Shown: positions 24,714 through 34,011, numbered from the stretch's first letter. The stretch is 64,000 nucleotides of DNA from Agromyces soli (GCF_022811605.1 NZ_CP094533.1:558001-622000); one strand, 5' to 3'. Notes: generated by a model not told the origin, from the letters alone. Translations and numbers: made by a program.

Positions 24714-25916
24714 TCAGCGGAGCACGCGGTCCCGCCCGGCCAGGAAGCCGAAGACGACGGTGAGGCACACGAGGCCGGCGAGCACGAGCAGCGGCGGCGT
24801 CCACGAACCGGTGACGTCGTGCATGAGGCCGACCGCGATCGGCCCGATCGCCGCGAGCGTGTACCCGACCGACTGCGCCATGCCGGAGAGCGAGGCCGCC
24901 TGCGCGTGATGGCTGGTGCGCAGGCCGAACGAGCTCAGCGCGATCACGATGTTCGATCCCCCCGCGATGCCCGCGAGGATCGCCCACCCGGCGGAGAGCT
25001 GCGGCGCGAGCAGCACCCCGAGCACCGAGCCGAGGAAGAGCGCCGAGCTGCCCGCGGCGAGCCAGCGCTGGTCGCGGAGCCTCGGGATGAGCGCGGATGC
25101 CGCGAGGCTGCCCGCGATGCCCGCGCCGTTCAGCAGCAGCTGGTGCAGGCCCGCGGCGGCCCGATCGATCCCGGCCGAGGCCTCGATCGAGGGCAGCCAG
25201 GTGATCAGCACGTAGAAGCCGAGCGACTGCAGCCCCATGAACGCGGTGACCTGCCAGCCGATCGCCGAGCGCCACGGCGAGCGCAGCCCCGAGAGGTCGG
25301 GGTGCTCGGCGTCGGCGAGGTCCTGCGCGGAGAGGTGCGTGGTGCGCCGGAACTGGGGCAGCATGACGGCCAACGCGATGAGTGCGAGGCCGGCCCACAT
25401 GCCGAGCGGCAGCCGCCAGCCGAGCGCCGACGCGCCGGCGACGGGCACGGCGACGCCGGCGGCGAGCGCGGCGAAGGCCGCCTGCACGGCCGAGTAGGCG
25501 CCGGTGACCTGGCCGATGCGCTTCGGGAAGTCGCGCTTCACGACGGCGGGAAGCACGACGTTCAGCACGGCGATCGCGACGCCGAGCAGGGCGGTGCCGA
25601 GCCAGAGCAGCGGCAGGCCGGGCAGGGAGCGCACGACGAGGCCGACGGCGAGGGCGGCGAGGGCGATGCCGAGGGAGCGTTCGAGGCCGATCCGGCTCGC
25701 GACCGCCGGCGCGATCGGCGACACGATCGCGAAGGCGACGAGCGGCAGGCTGGTGAGCACGGATGCCTCGAGCGAGGCCAGCCCGAGGTCCTGCTGCAGC
25801 TCGCCGAGGACGGGGCCGACTGTGGTGATGCCGGCGCGGAGGTTCGCCGCGACGAGCAGCAGCCCCGCGAGCACGAGCGCGGGGCTGAGGGCACGGGCGG
25901 CTCCCCGGCGGCTCAT
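24714..25916 (-). CDS. MFS transporter, CynX/NimT type
   Basis: A 400-residue, twelve-helix major facilitator. The N-terminal segment LLLVAANLRAGITTVGPVLGELQQDLGL is diagnostic for the cyanate/2-nitroimidazole (CynX/NimT) branch, and LPLLWLGTALLGVAIAVLNVVLPAVVKRDFP follows in the family position. Members export or import small organic anions or drugs. The ATG at 25916 overlaps the stop of the FadR-type regulator gene (ATGA), so regulator and transporter are one operon. Confidence 0.85.
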   Translation of the reverse strand: MSRRGAARALSPALVLAGLLLVAANLRAGITTVGPVLGELQQDLGLASLEASVLTSLPLVAFAIVSPIAPAVASRIGLERSLGIALAALAVGLVVRSLPGLPLLWLGTALLGVAIAVLNVVLPAVVKRDFPKRIGQVTGAYSAVQAAFAALAAGVAVPVAGASALGWRLPLGMWAGLALIALAVMLPQFRRTTHLSAQDLADAEHPDLSGLRSPWRSAIGWQVTAFMGLQSLGFYVLITWLPSIEASAGIDRAAAGLHQLLLNGAGIAGSLAASALIPRLRDQRWLAAGSSALFLGSVLGVLLAPQLSAGWAILAGIAGGSNIVIALSSFGLRTSHHAQAASLSGMAQSVGYTLAAIGPIAVGLMHDVTGSWTPPLLVLAGLVCLTVVFGFLAGRDRVLR

Positions 25917-26647
25917 CGGGCGGCCTCGGCGGCGCTCGCGGCGGCCCCGGTGCCGGCCCCGGGGAACCCGGTTTGCTGGTGCGCGAGGCGGACCATCCGT
26001 TCCGCGGCCTCGGTCGCCGCCTCCGCATCGCCGGCGACGATCGCCTCGGCGAGCTCGGCGTGCGCGTCGTCGACGTGCCCGAACGCGGCGCGCTGGGCGG
26101 CGAGGTCGACCTCGGGGCCCGAGAGCGGCGCGAGGGCCTGCTCGTTGCCGCCGACGCCGCGGTAGAGCTCGGCGAGCAGGGCGTTGCCCGAGGCATCCTG
26201 AACCGCGCGGTGGAAGCGCACGTCGGCGGCCGCGTACTCCGGCGCGGTCTCGGCGGCGGTGCGGGCGGCGAGCGCGTCGAGGATGGCCCGGTGCTCCGGC
26301 TCGCCCGCGCGCAGGGCGGCGAGGCGCGCGCCCTCGCGCTCGAGCAGGAGCCGCACCTCGGCGACGTCCTCGGCTCGGTCGTGGTCGAGGCGCCTGGCGA
26401 GCGCCGGGGCGACGTCGCTCGCGGCGACGACGAAGGTGCCGTAGCCGGCGCGGGCGCCGAGGAGCCCGGCGTGCACGAGCGAGCGGATCGCCTCGCGCAG
26501 GCTGTTGCGGCTCACCTCGAACTCGGCGGCCAGCTCGGCCTCGGTCGGCAGGAGCGCGCCGACGGCGTACTCGCCCTCGGCGATGCGGCGGCGGAGCTCG
26601 TCGGCCAGTTGTGCGGAGAGCGGGGTGTTGTGGGAGATTCCGGGCAC
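25913..26647 (-). CDS. GntR-family regulator, FadR (FCD) subfamily
   Basis: A 244-residue regulator: winged helix at residues 8-75 (LADELRRRIAEGEYAVGALL, AAEFEVSRNSLREAIRSL) and an all-helical FCD effector domain with AEVRLLLEREGARLA, the metal/ligand histidines in VRFHRAVQDASGN and HAELAEAIVAGD. FadR-type regulators usually sense small carboxylates. It precedes and overlaps the CynX-type transporter gene, which it probably controls. Confidence 0.85.
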   Translation of the reverse strand: MPGISHNTPLSAQLADELRRRIAEGEYAVGALLPTEAELAAEFEVSRNSLREAIRSLVHAGLLGARAGYGTFVVAASDVAPALARRLDHDRAEDVAEVRLLLEREGARLAALRAGEPEHRAILDALAARTAAETAPEYAAADVRFHRAVQDASGNALLAELYRGVGGNEQALAPLSGPEVDLAAQRAAFGHVDDAHAELAEAIVAGDAEAATEAAERMVRLAHQQTGFPGAGTGAAASAAEAAR

Positions 26648-26673
26648 TGCACCACCCTACGCCCGATTGAGCC

Positions 26674-26690
26674 AAATGTTGGACAAATGA
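26674..26690. promoter_or_regulatory. Possible FadR-type operator
   Basis: TGTTGGACA (26677-26685) is a TGT-N3-ACA palindrome within a direct repeat of CAAATG, 27 bp upstream of the regulator start. This is a plausible autoregulatory site. Confidence 0.35.
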
Positions 26691-26721
26691 TGGAGTCGGC
26701 CGCGAACGCTCCCGAGTGAGG

Positions 26722-27588
26722 TCAGCGAGCCGGCCCGGCCGCCGCGTGCAGACTCAGCGCGTCGTCGAGGTCGGTGTCGGAGCCGAACCCGACGGCGATG
26801 CGGCCCTCGTCACCCACGTGCTCCGGCTCGAAGAAGACCACTGCGCGTTGCCCGACGCTCGGGAGCTGAGCGAGCGGGACGGGCTTGCGCTTCGTCACGA
26901 AGCGGGTGGTCCCGTGATGGTCGACGAACCGCACCGTGAACGTGATGAGCAGCTGCCCGTTCACCTCGGTCGACCCTCCGCCGACCTCCGTCACGGTGCC
27001 CTCGACCCGGCGCCCCTGCTCCACGAGCCGCGCCGCGAATGCGGCCTTCCTCATGGACCGCACCCGCACGACGAGCACGACGAGCAGGGCGACGCCGACG
27101 ACACCCGGCGCTGCGAAGGGGGCCCAGTAGGCCACCCAGGCGTCGAGCTGCCAGGGCTCCGGGTGATTGAACGCAGGGTCGAGCTTGGTCCCCAGTTGCG
27201 ACGGCGGCGTCATGAGCTGCGGTGCCGCGGTAGCCACCGCGAGGACGCCGATCAGCGTGAATGGGATGACGAGGAGCGTCGCACCCAGTCGACCGCCGTA
27301 CGCCGCCGCGGCCTTCCGGCCGATCGCGCCGACGAGAACGCCGCCGAAGATCCCCGGGAGCAGGAAGATGGGCCACTGATCGGCGATCGGCGACTCCCAG
27401 GAGTCGAAGATGCCGTTCATGCTCATCACCCGGAACGTGTCGAGGGCGCAGAGCAGCCCGAAGCCGAAGCTCGCTCCGCCGACGACGGCCACGAGACTCA
27501 TCGCGAGCGCGGTCACGAGTCTGCCGAGGCTGCCTCGCTGACGTTCTGCGCGTTGTGCCGCACGTACTCGCGGATCGATCGTGCTCAC
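26722..27588 (-). CDS. Membrane protein with DUF3592-like extracytoplasmic domain
   Basis: About 288 residues. Four hydrophobic segments occupy the first ~170 residues, then a soluble beta domain (EGTVTEVGGGSTEVNGQLLITFTVRFVD) resembling DUF3592-type domains and a hydrophilic tail. The GTG at 27588 has AGGAGG 8 nt upstream. Function unknown. It follows the large DUF11 surface protein by 99 bp and may be transcribed with it. Confidence 0.65.
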   Translation of the reverse strand: MSTIDPRVRAAQRAERQRGSLGRLVTALAMSLVAVVGGASFGFGLLCALDTFRVMSMNGIFDSWESPIADQWPIFLLPGIFGGVLVGAIGRKAAAAYGGRLGATLLVIPFTLIGVLAVATAAPQLMTPPSQLGTKLDPAFNHPEPWQLDAWVAYWAPFAAPGVVGVALLVVLVVRVRSMRKAAFAARLVEQGRRVEGTVTEVGGGSTEVNGQLLITFTVRFVDHHGTTRFVTKRKPVPLAQLPSVGQRAVVFFEPEHVGDEGRIAVGFGSDTDLDDALSLHAAAGPAR

Positions 27589-27687
27589 GGAATGGTCCTC
27601 CTGAAGGTGGGGGCGGATGGTGGTACCGGGCACGCGTCCGGCCGACCCCGCTGCGAAGCGGGCCGGCCGGACGGACCGCGGACGCCG

Positions 27688-30600
27688 TCAGGCGCGGGCG
27701 CGGCGACGACGAGCGAGCAGCAGCCCGAGCAGGAGCAGTCCGGCCGCGAGGCCCACCGCTCCGAGCACGATGCCGGTGTGCGCGAGCGCGTCGGGGCCGT
27801 CGAACGGAGCTGGAGGCGCCTCTCGCTTCGAGGCCCTGGCGTGCCAGTCGTCGGCGTCGCGCACCAGGGTGCCCGAGACGACTCCGACCCCCGTGACGCT
27901 CGCACGGTCGGCGTGGGCGGCTCCGCCATCCAGCCCCGGCACCTCGCCGGTGCAATCGACGCTCGCGCCGACCTCGAACGGGCCGGCCCATTCGGTGCCG
28001 CTCGCCGGGCCGCCGAGCGGCGAGAAGTCGCAGCTCAGTCCGGTCATGGCGGGCCCGTCGAGCGTCTCATCGGCCACGGTCACGTCGCGCAGCGCTTCGG
28101 CGCCCGTGTTCGTGACGGTCATCGTGATCGCGGTCGCCGTCTTCGCCGGCACCGTCTTGCCCGGGGCATCGTCGAAGTCGCCCAGTGGGAAGCCATCCTC
28201 GGTCGACCACTTCTCGATCGAGATCGCGGGTGCCGTCGGCGCCGCCGGGACGGCCATCCGGTCGACCACCCACGGTGCCTCGGCGGCCAGCAGGGGCGTG
28301 CCATCGGCCGCCTGGACCGAGTCGAGGGCGATCCGGTTCCAGGTGCGCTCGCCGCCGTGGATCGGCGAGCCGTCCGCACGTGCGGTCGGCGCGGCCATCG
28401 TCCACTCCAGGTCGACGAATTCGCCTCCCGCGAAGACGTGGTCACCGAAGTCGAAGCGGACGGCCCGGATCTGCGACCAGTCGCCGACCTGTTCGGAGGT
28501 CCGCCACGAGGCATCCTGCTGTCCGTCGCAGAAGAACGACGCCGAGTGCTCGTCGGAGTTGTCCATCTCGGGACGGCACGGGTCCGCCTTCGTGGAGTAC
28601 GTGATGGTGAGCGAGCCGGGTACAGGGTTCGGGATGGGGCCCGTCATCGTGGGCGTCCACTCGTTTCCGTTCCCCGGCGGGTCCTGGGCATAGCGGCCGT
28701 TCGTGACGCCGTGGTTGCCGGGGAGCGGCAGCAGGTCGTAGGCCACGAGCTTCGTGAGGTCGCGGTTGCCGAGGTTGCCGAGTCGCACTTGGTACGAGAC
28801 CGTGCCGCCGGGCACCGAGGTGCCGACCTCGGCCTGCTTGCCCTTCTTCTCGGCGGAGTCGAACCAGTGGCCGCCGTCCTGATCGCCGGTGACGTGCTTC
28901 TCGATCCACGCCGCCGCCGAATCCGCGACCGAGAAGTCGGCTGCCACTCGCGGAGCCTGCTCAGTCGTGTCGCCGTCGCCGTCCTCGTCGTAGAGGTCGT
29001 TCAGGTATCCGTACATCGAGGCGGGGATCCTACGGTCGCGATCGAAGATCGTCGCGTCATTCCCGCGGAAGCTGCCGGAGCTGCTGTTCCCGGTGTACGA
29101 GCCGCTCGGGGTGCCGGGCTTCACGAGGGTGTCGTACTCGTACTCGCACCCTGCCCGCCATTTCGGGATCACGAGCCCGGTGGTGCCCGTGTAGGTCCAC
29201 CGCACGGTCACTGCGCGTCGGTCGTCGTACTGCAGTCCATGATCGGCGTTCCAGCCCGCGAGGAGCTCCTCGCGGAAGTCGGAGGCCGGCAGGCAGTAGT
29301 CGCCGGAACCGGGCGCGAGTCGAAGGGAGCCGGGTACGTACTCGAGCTGGTTCGGGATGTTGTCGTAGACCACCGGCATGAGCGGGGTCGGGTTGTTGTC
29401 CGAGTTGGTGATCGCCAGTGTCCAGGTCATGGTGCCGCCCGGACCGACCGGAGTCTGGTCGGCGGCCTTGCCGATTCCCGGCGAGGGCACCGGCACCGGC
29501 GACACCTCGACCCGCGCGCACTGCTGCTGCGCGTCGCCGGTCTCGATGGTCTCGATCGTGGCGCAGTTGGTCAGGCTCGTGCCGTCGCCGATCGCCTCCC
29601 AGTCCGCCACGGTGTACACGTAGACGCTCGCGGTGCGGTTCACCGGCAACTGGTGGAAGACCACGGTGACGGTCGCGACGCGCGGCGCGCCGGCCGGAAC
29701 GGGCACGGTCGGCACATCGAAGTCGAGCGGACCGCTGGTGCTGCCGTCGACGTAGCCGAACTCGATCGTGCTGCCGGGCGAGGCCCCGTAGTAGCCGCGG
29801 TCGACGGAGGTCACGACGAGACCGTCGGGGATCGGGTCGGTGACCCGGATGTCGGCGGCCGCGTTGCTGCGGTTGGTGAGCACGATCTCGAAGTGCTGCA
29901 CGCCGTCGGCGATCAGCGGGGTGCCGCTCTTGGAGGCGGTGACGCGGTAGTCCGGCGCGTCCGCGCGCACCGTCACCGGGGAGCTCGAGTCGACGCTCGT
30001 CGGCTTATCGGCGCCGATCTGCACGCCGGTCAGCGTCGCGGTGTTCACATACTCGGACTCGCCGCCGTCGGCGGGTGCGGGGTAGGTGACCGTGACGAGC
30101 ACTTCCGTCCCGGCGCCGAGCTTTCCGATCTGCCACGTCACGGTGTGGCTGGCAGCGTCGTAGACACCACCCATCGACGCGCTCACGAACACCGCGTCAG
30201 CGGGGAGTGGATCGACCAGCACCACGTTCGTGAACGTCAGGCCGCCGTGGTGGTTGACCGGATCGAGGTAGGAGAGCCCGGCGTTCAAGGTGTACGTGTA
30301 CGCCTGATCGGGCAGCGTCGTCGACGCGCCCGACTTCTTCAGGCCGAGCTCACTGCCGGCGAGCAGCGCGATCGTCGCCTCGCGTGTGACGTCCGGTTGC
30401 CCCGGCTGGATGACGGTCATCGTCGTCGTCTGATCGCCCGGCGGCGTCGTCAGGTTCTCGGTCGGCCAGGAAATCGTCAGCTGCGACACGAGGCCGGCGG
30501 CCGTGGCGGAGTAGGCGACGTCGACCGTGCCATCGTCGTTCGCGGTGACTGAGCTGACCCCGGGCGGGTACGGCTTGGTGACGGTGCCCTTCGCGCCGGC

Positions 30601-30843
30601 CTTGACGGCGACCGGTTTTGAGAAGTGCAGGGTGACGTCGGTGCACTCCGCCGGGTCCGAGCAGCTGAGCTGCGCCTCGTACACGAGCGCGTCGCCGGAG
30701 TACACGGCGGCGTTCTTCGCGGTGAGCGCGGTGTTCAGCATGCCGTCGTTACCGGCGAAGGCTGCTGCTGGGTTCAGCAGCCCGAGGACGAGGGCGAGCA
30801 GCGCGGTTGCGGTGGCAGCCCAGATGGATCGGGTTCGAGACAT
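27688..30843 (-). CDS. Large LAXTG-anchored surface protein with DUF11 repeats
   Basis: A 1051-residue secreted protein. A Sec signal peptide (residues 1-30, ending AAFAG) is followed by several DUF11-like beta-sandwich repeats, e.g. KSGASTTLPDQAYTYTLNAG, VQHFEIVLTNRSNAAADIRV and GTVSYQVRLGNLGNRDLTKL. The protein ends with a sorting signal: LAHTG, a hydrophobic helix and RRRRARA. LAXTG is the motif of class E sortases of high-GC Gram-positives. The protein should be covalently attached to the wall, probably as a stalk or adhesin. It lies downstream of the exopolysaccharide genes on the same strand, after a 273-bp leader. Confidence 0.85.
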   Translation of the reverse strand: MSRTRSIWAATATALLALVLGLLNPAAAFAGNDGMLNTALTAKNAAVYSGDALVYEAQLSCSDPAECTDVTLHFSKPVAVKAGAKGTVTKPYPPGVSSVTANDDGTVDVAYSATAAGLVSQLTISWPTENLTTPPGDQTTTMTVIQPGQPDVTREATIALLAGSELGLKKSGASTTLPDQAYTYTLNAGLSYLDPVNHHGGLTFTNVVLVDPLPADAVFVSASMGGVYDAASHTVTWQIGKLGAGTEVLVTVTYPAPADGGESEYVNTATLTGVQIGADKPTSVDSSSPVTVRADAPDYRVTASKSGTPLIADGVQHFEIVLTNRSNAAADIRVTDPIPDGLVVTSVDRGYYGASPGSTIEFGYVDGSTSGPLDFDVPTVPVPAGAPRVATVTVVFHQLPVNRTASVYVYTVADWEAIGDGTSLTNCATIETIETGDAQQQCARVEVSPVPVPSPGIGKAADQTPVGPGGTMTWTLAITNSDNNPTPLMPVVYDNIPNQLEYVPGSLRLAPGSGDYCLPASDFREELLAGWNADHGLQYDDRRAVTVRWTYTGTTGLVIPKWRAGCEYEYDTLVKPGTPSGSYTGNSSSGSFRGNDATIFDRDRRIPASMYGYLNDLYDEDGDGDTTEQAPRVAADFSVADSAAAWIEKHVTGDQDGGHWFDSAEKKGKQAEVGTSVPGGTVSYQVRLGNLGNRDLTKLVAYDLLPLPGNHGVTNGRYAQDPPGNGNEWTPTMTGPIPNPVPGSLTITYSTKADPCRPEMDNSDEHSASFFCDGQQDASWRTSEQVGDWSQIRAVRFDFGDHVFAGGEFVDLEWTMAAPTARADGSPIHGGERTWNRIALDSVQAADGTPLLAAEAPWVVDRMAVPAAPTAPAISIEKWSTEDGFPLGDFDDAPGKTVPAKTATAITMTVTNTGAEALRDVTVADETLDGPAMTGLSCDFSPLGGPASGTEWAGPFEVGASVDCTGEVPGLDGGAAHADRASVTGVGVVSGTLVRDADDWHARASKREAPPAPFDGPDALAHTGIVLGAVGLAAGLLLLGLLLARRRRARA

Positions 30844-31116
30844 GATTCATCGCAATTCGGGTAATGGGCAATCGGGTAAGGCGCACTGCGCCACACACAC
30901 TGTCTCCCGCGGGACCGCGGCAGATCCGCCAGAAGCCGACGAGCGCGGCGTCGGAGGCGGAGCCTTGCGTGTCGGTGCAGCACGGGTAGGTACCGGCCAC
31001 GGATCGGCTAGGTAGCGGGTCGCGAGCACCTCAGTAGCTGAGGATTCATCCGGTACCGGGCGACGACGTGGTCGTGACTTCACGAGCCTCCCGCAGAGGC
31101 GCGAAAGCCGCGCCCC
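30844..31116. other. 273-bp leader upstream of the DUF11 gene
   Basis: There is no open frame with coding character here. It contains the hairpin CCTCAGTAGCTGAGG (31029-31043) and GC-rich inverted segments. It may be an untranslated leader or carry the promoter of the surface-protein gene. I do not recognise a known riboswitch. Confidence 0.4.
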
Positions 31117-31284
31117 TTACTCTTCTCGAGTCGCTCGCGCTCGGGCGGCCCGTACTGCGCGGCTCGTGACCAGTGCGAGTGCGCCGATGCCGATGGCGGC
31201 TGCAGCGACCCACCAAACGTCGACGACGGCCGCACCGACGACGATCGTGCCGACCCCGGTGGCTGCGAGTGATTCCTCATACAT
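31117..31284 (-). CDS. 55-residue LAATG microprotein
   Basis: A short frame of 55 residues. AAAGGA lies 7 nt before the ATG. It reads MYEESLAATG, then a hydrophobic segment of about 28 residues containing VWWV, then SRAVRAARARATREE. This is exactly the layout of a cell-wall sorting signal (LAXTG, membrane helix, positive tail), but with no preceding secreted domain or signal peptide. It is 38 bp downstream of the nucleotide-sugar dehydrogenase gene and so belongs to the exopolysaccharide operon. It might be a minimal sortase substrate, a sortase-E decoy or a small subunit of the synthase. Function unknown. Confidence 0.65.
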   Translation of the reverse strand: MYEESLAATGVGTIVVGAAVVDVWWVAAAAIGIGALALVTSRAVRAARARATREE

Positions 31285-31321
31285 GTCGTGTTCCTTTCGG
31301 GCCCGAAGTGTCGCGGGTTCG

Positions 31322-32608
31322 CTAGTCGAAACGGATGTAGCGGGGGAACCCGGCGGGATCGAGCGCGCCGGTCAAGTCGACCACGGTGCCGTCGCGTCGG
31401 ACCATCTGGCGAACGTGCGCGTTCGCGAGCTCGGCGAATCGGTCGTGGACGATTGCGGCGACCACGAGACCGGCGGGGTTCGCGATGAGCGCGGCGTGAT
31501 GTCGTTCGAACGCGAGGTCGCCTTCCACAAGTGGATCGACGACCGTCGTTCGATACCCCCGACGGGCGAGGGCGCGTTCGAGTTGGTCTGCGGCGGAGTT
31601 CCTGCAGTCCAGGACGTTCGCCTTGTAGGAGGCGCCGTAGATGACGACGGTTCCGTCTGCCGGGTCCGGCTGGGCCGAGGCGAGCGCGTCGGCGATTCGG
31701 TCCGCGCGGTCGGCATTCGTCGCGCGCGCGGCGGAGACGGTGGGCATCGCCACTCCGCTAGCTTCCCCGGCAGCGAGGAGGTAGTGGGGGTCTTCGGCGA
31801 TACAGTGCCCGCCGACCACGCCCGGCCGGAAGGGAAGGAAGTTCCACTTCGTCGCTGCGACCTCGAGGACCTCGCTCGTCTGCAGCCCCAGGGCGTTGGC
31901 GAGGTTCGAGACCTCGTTCACGAACGCGACGTTGACATCGCGTTGCGTGTTCTCCACGAGTTTCGCGAGCTCGGCGACTTCGATGCTCGGCGCCCGATGC
32001 ACGTCGGTGACTCCGCCGTACAGCGCGGCGGCGGCTTCGAGGGAGGCCCCGTCGAGGCCGGCGACGACCTTGGGGACGGATCCGATGCGATGGTCTGGGT
32101 CGCCCGGATTGATTCGTTCCGGCGAGTAGGCGAGTCGGAAGTCGGGACCGCCGAGCAGCCCAGAGGCTTGCTCGAGGATCGGCAAGCACACGTTTCGCGT
32201 CGTCCCCGGGCTGACCGTGCTTTCCAGGATGACGAGTGCGCCTGGTGCCATTGCGGTGGCGACGCTCGCGCAGGCGGCCTCGACATGCCGGAGGTCGGGG
32301 CGTCCGAGCTGCGTCGGAGTCGGCACGGTGATGATGAACACGTCACACCCGGCGAGCCCTGCCGGCTCAGGAACGGCGACGAATTCCTCGACGGTGAGCC
32401 CGGCGGCGGCGGCATGCTCCGCGGCGGACGCGCGCTGGTCCTGATCGGTGTCGAAACCTCGTATGCGATGCCCCGCCTGAGCAAGAGCGATGCCGAGCGG
32501 CAGTCCGACGTAGCCGGTGCCGACGATGCCGACCTGCAGCACGGCTTCTCTGCGCGAGTCTCTTCGGCGTTTCAAGGTCGCTCGGGGCCGAGACAGTGTC
32601 GTGCTCAC
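31322..32608 (-). CDS. UDP-N-acetyl-hexosamine 6-dehydrogenase (WecC/TviB type)
   Basis: A 428-residue nucleotide-sugar dehydrogenase making a UDP-HexNAc-uronic acid precursor. The Rossmann motif VGIVGTGYVGLPLGIALA is at residues ~23-40, and the central helix has ENTQRDVNVAFVNEVSNLA. The catalytic cysteine sits in VVGGHCIAEDPHYLL, the GGHCIPVDP form of ManNAc/GlcNAc dehydrogenases rather than the GGSCFPKD form of UDP-glucose dehydrogenase. GTG start at 32608 with AAGGAGG upstream, overlapping the stop of the synthase gene (GTGA). It supplies the uronic acid for the adjacent polymerising glycosyltransferase. Confidence 0.85.
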   Translation of the reverse strand: MSTTLSRPRATLKRRRDSRREAVLQVGIVGTGYVGLPLGIALAQAGHRIRGFDTDQDQRASAAEHAAAAGLTVEEFVAVPEPAGLAGCDVFIITVPTPTQLGRPDLRHVEAACASVATAMAPGALVILESTVSPGTTRNVCLPILEQASGLLGGPDFRLAYSPERINPGDPDHRIGSVPKVVAGLDGASLEAAAALYGGVTDVHRAPSIEVAELAKLVENTQRDVNVAFVNEVSNLANALGLQTSEVLEVAATKWNFLPFRPGVVGGHCIAEDPHYLLAAGEASGVAMPTVSAARATNADRADRIADALASAQPDPADGTVVIYGASYKANVLDCRNSAADQLERALARRGYRTTVVDPLVEGDLAFERHHAALIANPAGLVVAAIVHDRFAELANAHVRQMVRRDGTVVDLTGALDPAGFPRYIRFD

Positions 32609-34011
32609 GCGGTCGCCTCCTTCTGATTGCGTGCCGGTTCGCCTGAGGCGCCGGTGGCTTGCTCCCCAGCCCGGACCTCGACGGACTTGCGCGTCCCCCA
32701 ACCGCTGTATCCCAGCGTGAGGAGCGCATACGGGCGCAGCCAGAACAGGAACACCAGGTGCAGAACGGTGTACATCGGGGTGAGAAGGAACGCCAGGACC
32801 ACGTCGCTGCGACGCGGCCGGAGCGACGCGACTTCGAAGTAGCGCACGGCTCGTGCGTAGCCCAGCAGCACCATGTACGCGAGATAGAACGCGAGCACGG
32901 CGGGTGCCGCTGTGGCCGCGTGGCTCACGATGGCCGCGATCAGGACCGTGGCGAACAGGAACCACACTCCCAGATCGACGAGTGTGAGCCAGAACGCTGG
33001 ACGGCGAATCGGCTGGTGGAGCAACGCCCAGAACGACTCGCGGAAGTACGAGCGATGCCACCGGACCTGTTGGCGGGCGAAATGCCCGACGCGCTCCGGC
33101 ACAGTCGTGAACGCGATCGCACGGGCACGGAGCACTGATCGTCCCTCCAGCAGTGCGTAGTTCGTCATCCGCCGGTCGTCGCCCAGCGTGGCGGGCCGGC
33201 CAAGGAAGCGCTGGTCGAGGAAGTCCGCCTGGTACTTGCGCATCATGCTCGTCCGGTAGAAGGCGATCGTTCCGCACGCGCACAACACCGCGCCGATCGA
33301 CGAGAACGCAGCACGGTCGAAGAGGAACGCGGATGCGTACCTCACGTCTTGCATGCGGGTCAGGAGGTTCGTATCGGGGTTGGAAGGCAGCACCATCCCC
33401 GTACTGACCATCACCCGTGGATCGGCGAGGCCGGCGAGGCCCTCCGCGATCGCATCCGACCGTAGGAGGCTGTCCGAATCCACCCCGAGCAGCACGTCGG
33501 CCTCCGGGTGGGCGTCGAGCGCTGCGACGAGCGCATGCCGCTTCCCACGGTTCTCCGGGAAGACGATGACCGCGAACCGAACGCCCGCCCTGCGGAACTC
33601 GGCCTCCCATGCGTGCGCCGTCTCGACCGCGCGACGGTCCACGGAACCGTCATCGATCACCGTCACCGACTGCGGGGCCCGCGTCTGCCGCAGCAACGAC
33701 TCGAGCGTGCGCGCCAGCAGCTCCGGATCTTCGTTGTAGCACGGAACGGCGACGGTCAGGTCGAGGTCGTCCGTCGCCGAACGCTCCCGGCCGGACACGG
33801 AGGCCGCATCTCGTCCGCCCCAGTTCAGCAGCGTTTTGACGGCCACGATGGCCACCGCCAGCACGCCGTACCAGTTCGGCCCCCCGTTGAGCCACCAAAC
33901 GCCGCCGACGCAGAGCACGATGGCCAGGAGCGAAAGTGATGCGGCGAGGCGACGCGTCCGCCTCGGCGACAGCACTTTGGTCCCCGCACTACGCGCAGAA
34001 GCTCGACTCAT
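32605..34011 (-). CDS. Processive family 2 glycosyltransferase (hyaluronan-synthase-like)
   Basis: A 468-residue membrane glycosyltransferase. Two N-terminal helices (LLAIVLCVGGVWWL, VLAVAIVAVKTLL) are followed by a GT-A domain with VAVPCYNEDPELL, VIDDGS, LGVDSDS (DxD), LGDDRRM (catalytic) and RQQVRWHRS, the QxxRW motif of processive synthases. Three to four C-terminal helices end near LLTLGYSG. This is the layout of hyaluronan, chitin and cellulose synthases that polymerise and export a glycan in one step. With the overlapping HexNAc dehydrogenase gene it likely makes an acidic exopolysaccharide; the exact sugars are inference. Confidence 0.85.
   Translation of the reverse strand: MSRASARSAGTKVLSPRRTRRLAASLSLLAIVLCVGGVWWLNGGPNWYGVLAVAIVAVKTLLNWGGRDAASVSGRERSATDDLDLTVAVPCYNEDPELLARTLESLLRQTRAPQSVTVIDDGSVDRRAVETAHAWEAEFRRAGVRFAVIVFPENRGKRHALVAALDAHPEADVLLGVDSDSLLRSDAIAEGLAGLADPRVMVSTGMVLPSNPDTNLLTRMQDVRYASAFLFDRAAFSSIGAVLCACGTIAFYRTSMMRKYQADFLDQRFLGRPATLGDDRRMTNYALLEGRSVLRARAIAFTTVPERVGHFARQQVRWHRSYFRESFWALLHQPIRRPAFWLTLVDLGVWFLFATVLIAAIVSHAATAAPAVLAFYLAYMVLLGYARAVRYFEVASLRPRRSDVVLAFLLTPMYTVLHLVFLFWLRPYALLTLGYSGWGTRKSVEVRAGEQATGASGEPARNQKEATA

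Noticed and set aside
26716-30552. A very long open frame on the plus strand opposite the DUF11 gene (and similar long antisense frames at 9428-11986 and 21828-26165)
   Set aside because: Their proteins are rich in Arg/His/Gly/Asp with no recognisable motif, and the opposite-strand genes have clear domains. In DNA this GC-rich, stop codons are rare in all frames.
30844-31116. A c-di-GMP (GEMM) riboswitch, suggested by CACGCAAGGCTCC and GGTAGCGGG-like words
   Set aside because: The two words occur on opposite strands and in the wrong order for a GEMM fold, so I do not call a riboswitch.
31322-33610. A 762-residue version of the UDP-HexNAc dehydrogenase
   Set aside because: The extra N-terminal part is the antisense-like reading of the overlapping synthase gene; the GTG at 32608 with AAGGAGG and the GTGA overlap defines the real start.
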